Source: Pyrocephalus nanus
Taxonomy: Eukaryota > Chordata > Aves > Passeriformes > Tyrannidae
Direction of reading: 5' to 3'
DNA: 64,000 nucleotides
NCBI GenBank assembly: GCA_038380795.1
Contig: CM076271.1
Span: forward strand, 21,467,001-21,531,000
Shown: piece after piece, positions 59,601-64,000 of the stretch
Position numbering within the stretch: position 1 is the stretch's first letter
Layout: each line of letters begins with the position of its first letter
Translations under genes and position numbers: made by a program
The notes under the pieces: model-generated
Told to the model about the DNA's origin: nothing
The model's database searches: none
Seen by the model: only the letters and a program-made list of their open reading frames with translations

Positions 59601-61227
59601 CCCTTTTCTCTTTTCCCCCCCTTTTCTCTTTTCCCCCCTTTTCTCGTCCTCGCTTTTCTCGTCCCCCTTTACCGCGTCCCCCCTTTTTCGCGTCGCCCCT
59701 TTTTCGCGTCCCCCCTTTTTCTCGTCCCCCCTTTTTCTCGTCCCCCCTTTTTCTCGTCCCCCCTTTTTCTCGTCCCTCCTTTTTCTTGCCCCTCCTTTTT
59801 CTCGTCCCCCGTTTTTCTTGTCCCCCTTTTTCTCGTCCCCCCTTTTTCTCGTCCCCCCTTTTTCTCGTCCCCCCTTCTTCTCGTCCCCCCTTCTTCTCGT
59901 CCCCCTTTCTTCTCGTCCCCCCTTCTTCTCGTCCCCCCTTCTTCTTTCCCCCGTTTTCTCGTCCCCGCTTTTCTCGTCCCCGCTTTTCTCGTCCCCGCTT
60001 TTCTCGTCCCTCCTTTTCTCGTCCCCCCTTTTCTCGTCCCCCCTTCTTCTCGTCCCCCTTCTTCTCGTCCCCCTTCTTCTCCTCCTCCCTTTTTCTCGTC
60101 CCCCCTTTTTCTCGTCCCCCCTTTTTCTCGTCCCCCTTTTTCTCGTCCCCCCTTTTTCTCGTCCCCCCTGTTCCTCGTCCCCCCTTTTTCTTGTCCCCCC
60201 TTTTTCTCGTCCCCCCTTCTTTTCGTCCCCCCTTCTTCTCGTCCCCCTTCTTCTCGTCCCCCTTCTTCTCGTCCCCCTTCTTCTCGTCCCCCTTGTTCTC
60301 GTCCCCCTTGTTCTCGTCCCCCCTTCTTCTCGTCCCCCCTTCTTCTTTTCCCCCCTTTTCTCTTTTCCCCCCCTTTTCTCTTTTCCCCCCTTTTCTCTTT
60401 TCCCCCCTTTTCTCTTTTCCCCCCTTTTCTTGTCCTCGCTTTTCTCGTCCCCCTTTTTCGCGTCCCCCCTTTTTCGCGTCCCCCCTTTTTCGTGTCCCCC
60501 CTTTTTCTCGTCCCCCCTTTTTCGCGTCGCCCCTTTTTCGCGTCCCCCCTTTTTCGCGTCCCCCCTTTTTCTCGTCCCCCCTTTTTCTCGTCCCCCCTTC
60601 TTCTCGTCCCCCTTCTTCTCGTCCCCCCATTTTCTTGTCCCTCCTTTTTTTCTTCCCCCCTTTTTTTCTTCCTCCCTTTTTTCTTCCCCCCTATTTTCTT
60701 CCCCCCCTTTTTTCTCGTCCCCCTTTTTTCTCGTCCCCCCTTTTTCTCGTCCCCCCTTTTTCTCGTCCCCCCTTTTTCTCGTCCCCCCTTTTTCTCGTCC
60801 CCCCGTTTTTCTCGTCCCCCTTTTTCTCGTCCCCCCTTTTTCTCGTCCATCTTTTTTCTTGTCCCCCGTTTTTCTCGTCCCCCCTTTTTCTCGTCCCCCC
60901 TTTTTCTCGTCCCCCTTTTTTCTCGTCCACCCTTTTTCTCGTCCCCCTTTCTTCTCGTCCCTCCGTCTTCTTTTCCCTCATTTTCTCGTCCCCGCTTTTC
61001 TCGTCCCCCCTTTTTCGCGTCTTTCCTTTTTCGCGTCCCCCCTTTTTCGCGTCCCCCCTTTTTCGCGTCCCCCCTTTTTCGCGTCCCCCCTTTTTCGCGT
61101 CCCCCCTTTTTCTCGTCCCCCCTTTTTCGCGTCCCCCCTTTTTCTCGTCCTCCCTTCTTCTCGTCCCTCCGTCTTCTTTTCCCTCATTTTCTCGTTCCCG
61201 CTTTTCTCGTCCCCCCTTTTTCTCGTC

Positions 61228-63589
61228 CCCCTTCTTCTCGTCCCCCTTCTTCTTGTCCCCCTTCTTCTCGTCCCTCCTTTTTCTTGTCCCTCCTTTTTTT
61301 CTTCCCCCCCTTTTGCTCATCCCCCTTTTTCTCGTCCCCCTTTTTTCTCGTCCCCCTTTTTTCTTGTCCCCCCTTTTTCGCGTCCCCCCTTTTTCGCGTC
61401 CCCCCTTTTTCGCGTCCCCCCTTTTTCTCCTCCCCCCTTTTTCGCGTTGCCCCTTTTTCGCGTCCCCCCTTTTTCGCGTCCCCCCTTTTTCTCGTCCCCC
61501 CTTTTTCTCGTCCCCCTTTTTCTCGTCCCCCCTTTTTCTCGTCCCCCCTTCTTCTCGTCCCCCCTTCTTCTTTTCCTCTCTCTTCTCGTCCCCGCTTTTC
61601 TCGTCCCCCCTTTTCTCGTCCCCCCTTTTCTCGTCCCCCTTCTTCTCGTCCCCCTTCTCCTCGTCCCCCTTCTTCTCGTCCCCCTTCTTCTCGTCCTTCC
61701 TTTTTCGCGTCTTCCCTTTTTCGCGGTCACCCTTTTTTGCGTCCCCCCTTTTTCTTGTCCCCCCTTTTTCTTGTCCCTCCTTTTTCTCGCCCCTCCTTTT
61801 TCTCGCCCCTCCTTTTGCTCGTCCCCCGTTTTTCTCTTCCCCCGTTTTTCTCGTCCCGATTTTTCGCGTCCCCCCTTTTTCTCGTCCCCCCTATTTTCTC
61901 GTCCCCCCTTTTTCTCGTCCCCCCTTTTTCTCGTCCCCCCTTTTTCTCGTCCATCTTTTTTCTCGTCCCCCGTTTTTCTCGTCCCCCTTTTTCTCGTCCC
62001 CCCTTTTTCTCGTCCCCCCTTTTTCTCGTCCCCCTTTTTTCGCGTCCCCCCTTTTTCTCGTCCCCCCTTCTTCTCGTCCCTCCGTCTTCTTTTCCCTCAT
62101 TTTCTCGTCCACGCTTTTCTCGTCCCCCCTTTTTCTCGTCCCCCCTTTTTCTCGTCCATCTTTTTTCTCGTCCCCTCCTTTTTCTCGTCTCCCCTTTTTC
62201 TCGTCCCCCTTTTTTTCGTCCCCCCTTTTTCTTGTCCCTCTTTTTTTCGCCCCTCTTTTTTCTCGTCCCCCCTTTTTCTCGTCCCCCTTTTTCTCGTCCC
62301 CCCTTTTTCTCGTCCCCCCTTCTTCTCGTCCCCCCTTCTTCTCGTCCCCCCTTCTTCTCGTTCCCCCTTCTTCTTTTCCTCCCTCTTCTCGTCCCCGCTT
62401 TTCTCGTCCCCCTTCTTCTCGTCCCCCTTCTTCTTGTCCCCCTTCTTCTCGTCCCTCCTTTTTCTTGTCCCTCCTTTTTTTCTTCCCCCCCTTTTGCTCA
62501 TCCCCCTTTTTCTCGTCCCCCTTTTTTCTCGTCCCCCTTTTTTCTTGTCCCCCCTTTTTCGCGTCCCCCCTTTTTCGCGTCCCCCCTTTTTCGCGTCCCC
62601 CCTTTTTCTCCTCCCCCCTTTTTCGCGTTGCCCCTTTTTCGCGTCCCCCCTTTTTCGCGTCCCCCCTTTTTCTCGTCCCCCCTTTTTCTCGTCCCCCTTT
62701 TTCTCGTCCCCCCTTTTTCTCGTCCCCCCTTCTTCTCGTCCCCCCTTCTTCTTTTCCTCTCTCTTCTCGTCCCCGCTTTTCTCGTCCCCCCTTTTCTCGT
62801 CCCCCCTTTTCTCGTCCCCCTTCTTCTCGTCCCCCTTCTCCTCGTCCCCCTTCTTCTCGTCCCCCTTCTTCTCGTCCTTCCTTTTTCGCGTCTTCCCTTT
62901 TTCGCGGTCACCCTTTTTTGCGTCCCCCCTTTTTCTTGTCCCCCCTTTTTCTTGTCCCTCCTTTTTCTCGCCCCTCCTTTTTCTCGCCCCTCCTTTTGCT
63001 CGTCCCCCGTTTTTCTCTTCCCCCGTTTTTCTCGTCCCGATTTTTCGCGTCCCCCCTTTTTCTCGTCCCCCCTATTTTCTCGTCCCCCCTTTTTCTCGTC
63101 CCCCCTTTTTCTCGTCCCCCCTTTTTCTCGTCCATCTTTTTTCTCGTCCCCCGTTTTTCTCGTCCCCCTTTTTCTCGTCCCCCCTTTTTCTCGTCCCCCC
63201 TTTTTCTCGTCCCCCTTTTTTCGCGTCCCCCCTTTTTCTCGTCCCCCCTTCTTCTCGTCCCTCCGTCTTCTTTTCCCTCATTTTCTCGTCCACGCTTTTC
63301 TCGTCCCCCCTTTTTCTCGTCCCCCCTTTTTCTCGTCCATCTTTTTTCTCGTCCCCTCCTTTTTCTCGTCTCCCCTTTTTCTCGTCCCCCTTTTTTTCGT
63401 CCCCCCTTTTTCTTGTCCCTCTTTTTTTCGCCCCTCTTTTTTCTCGTCCCCCCTTTTTCTCGTCCCCCTTTTTCTCGTCCCCCCTTTTTCTCGTCCCCCC
63501 TTCTTCTCGTCCCCCCTTCTTCTCGTCCCCCCTTCTTCTCGTTCCCCCTTCTTCTTTTCCTCCCTCTTCTCGTCCCCGCTTTTCTCGTC
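61228..63589 (+). repeat. Tandem 1181-bp higher-order duplication within the satellite
   Basis: Positions 61228-62408 and 62409-63589 are directly adjacent copies. Landmark words keep an exact 1181-bp offset: GCGGTCACCC at 61723/62904, CTATTTTCTCG at 61891/63072 and TCCACGC at 62109/63290. I noticed no difference between the copies when reading them side by side. Confidence 0.92.
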
Positions 63590-64000
63590 CCCCCTTTTCT
63601 CGTCCCCCCTTTTTTCGTCCCCCCTTTTCTCGTCCCCCTTCTTCTCGTCCCCCTTCTTCTCGTCCCCCTTCTTCTCGTCCCCCCTTCTTCTCGTCCCCCC
63701 TTCTTCTCGTCCCCCCTTCTTCTTTTCCCCCCTTTTCTCTTTTCCCCCCTTTTCTCTTTTCCCCCCTTTTCTCGTCCTCGCCTTTCTCGTCCCCCTTTTT
63801 CGCGTCCCCCCTTTTTCGCGTCCCCCCTTTTTCGCGTCCCCCCTTTTTCGCGTCCCTCCTTTTTCGCTTCCCCCCTTTTTCTCGTCCCCCCTTTTTCTCG
63901 TCCCCCCTTTTTCTCGTCCCCCCTTTTTCTCGTCCCTCCTTTTTCTTGCCCCTCCTTTTTCTCGTCCCCCCTTTTTCTCGTCCCCCTTTTTCTCGTCCCC

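Larger units (their letters stand above)
38537..64000 (+). repeat. Giant polypyrimidine minisatellite, unit about 16 bp, continuing past the window
   Basis: More than 25 kb is made of tandem units based on TTTTTCTCGTCCCCCC (16 bp) with frequent 15-bp forms lacking one C. Main variants are TTCTTCTCGTCCCCC(C), TTTTCTCGTCCCCG/C, TTTTTCGCGTCCCCCC (two CpGs), TTTTCTCTTTTCCCCCC and CpG-less TTTTTTTCTTCCCCCC. The orientation never flips: the plus strand is almost purely C and T with G only in the CG dinucleotide and rare A. Variants occur in blocks that recur, which shows higher-order organisation. The near-total lack of A removes stop codons, so long open frames on both strands are artefacts. No unique sequence interrupts the array. 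Confidence 0.98.

Noticed and set aside
38529..63293. Many long minus-strand frames rich in K, R, G and E (for example 629, 552, 524 and 515 codons)
   Set aside because: They are translations of GGGGGACGAGAAAAA-type repeats. The amino-acid motif changes whenever unit length changes, and no independent coding evidence exists.
38537..64000. CRISPR array
   Set aside because: Units are contiguous with no unique spacers, and the host is a vertebrate.
38537..64000. Telomeric repeat array
   Set aside because: No TTAGGG/CCCTAA units are present. The unit contains CTCGTC and is 15-16 bp.

Overview
The window reads as vertebrate nuclear DNA, most likely from a bird. Introns with GT-AG boundaries interrupt a recognisable pancreatic-lipase-family gene, CR1-type LINE tails are present, and there is one long minisatellite. 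I see no prokaryotic operons, rRNA, tRNA or CRISPR array.

Left part (1-13.6 kb): the minus strand carries the 5' half of a secreted pancreatic lipase family gene. Five coding exons can be placed exactly: a signal-peptide exon at 6532-6580, then 5040-5194, 3244-3369, 2148-2282 and 1091-1199. Their phases are compatible and together they encode the first 191 residues, including the nucleophile elbow GHSLG. The remaining exons lie beyond the left edge. The rest of this part is AT-rich noncoding sequence with two CR1 fragments.

Middle part (13.6-38.5 kb): a CpG island (about 13.65-15.33 kb) contains an eight-unit, 41-bp tandem array. Each unit carries an ETS-type CCGGAAGT core and most carry a YY1-type AAGATGGCG core. 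It is followed by 33-bp and 23-bp GC-rich repeats and CCCGT-like pentamers. Downstream is a mosaic of segmental duplications. A (15.1-18.9 kb) is matched by B (25.5-28.6 kb), by C (29.4-30.5 kb) and by a diverged copy D (21.6-22.7 kb). Two further duplicated pairs are E (23.2/28.7 kb) and F (30.8/37.0 kb). A segment at 13.0 kb recurs in inverted orientation at 37.7 kb, so inverted copies flank the mosaic. Several exon-like segments are conserved between copies, but I cannot assemble a convincing protein from them. A decayed endogenous-retrovirus-like fragment lies near 34.4-35.3 kb.

Right part (38,537 to the window end): more than 25 kb of a one-orientation polypyrimidine minisatellite with basic unit TTTTTCTCGTCCCCCC (16 bp, often 15) and four main variant classes. 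These are arranged in nested higher-order duplications, including an apparently exact 1181-bp tandem doubling. The top strand almost lacks A, so stop codons are nearly absent in every frame. The very long reading frames here, up to 6849 codons, are therefore composition artefacts and not genes.

The functional content I can support is one partial lipase gene, one repeat-built promoter with duplicated transcription-unit fragments, and one large satellite array. No sequence evidence links them functionally.
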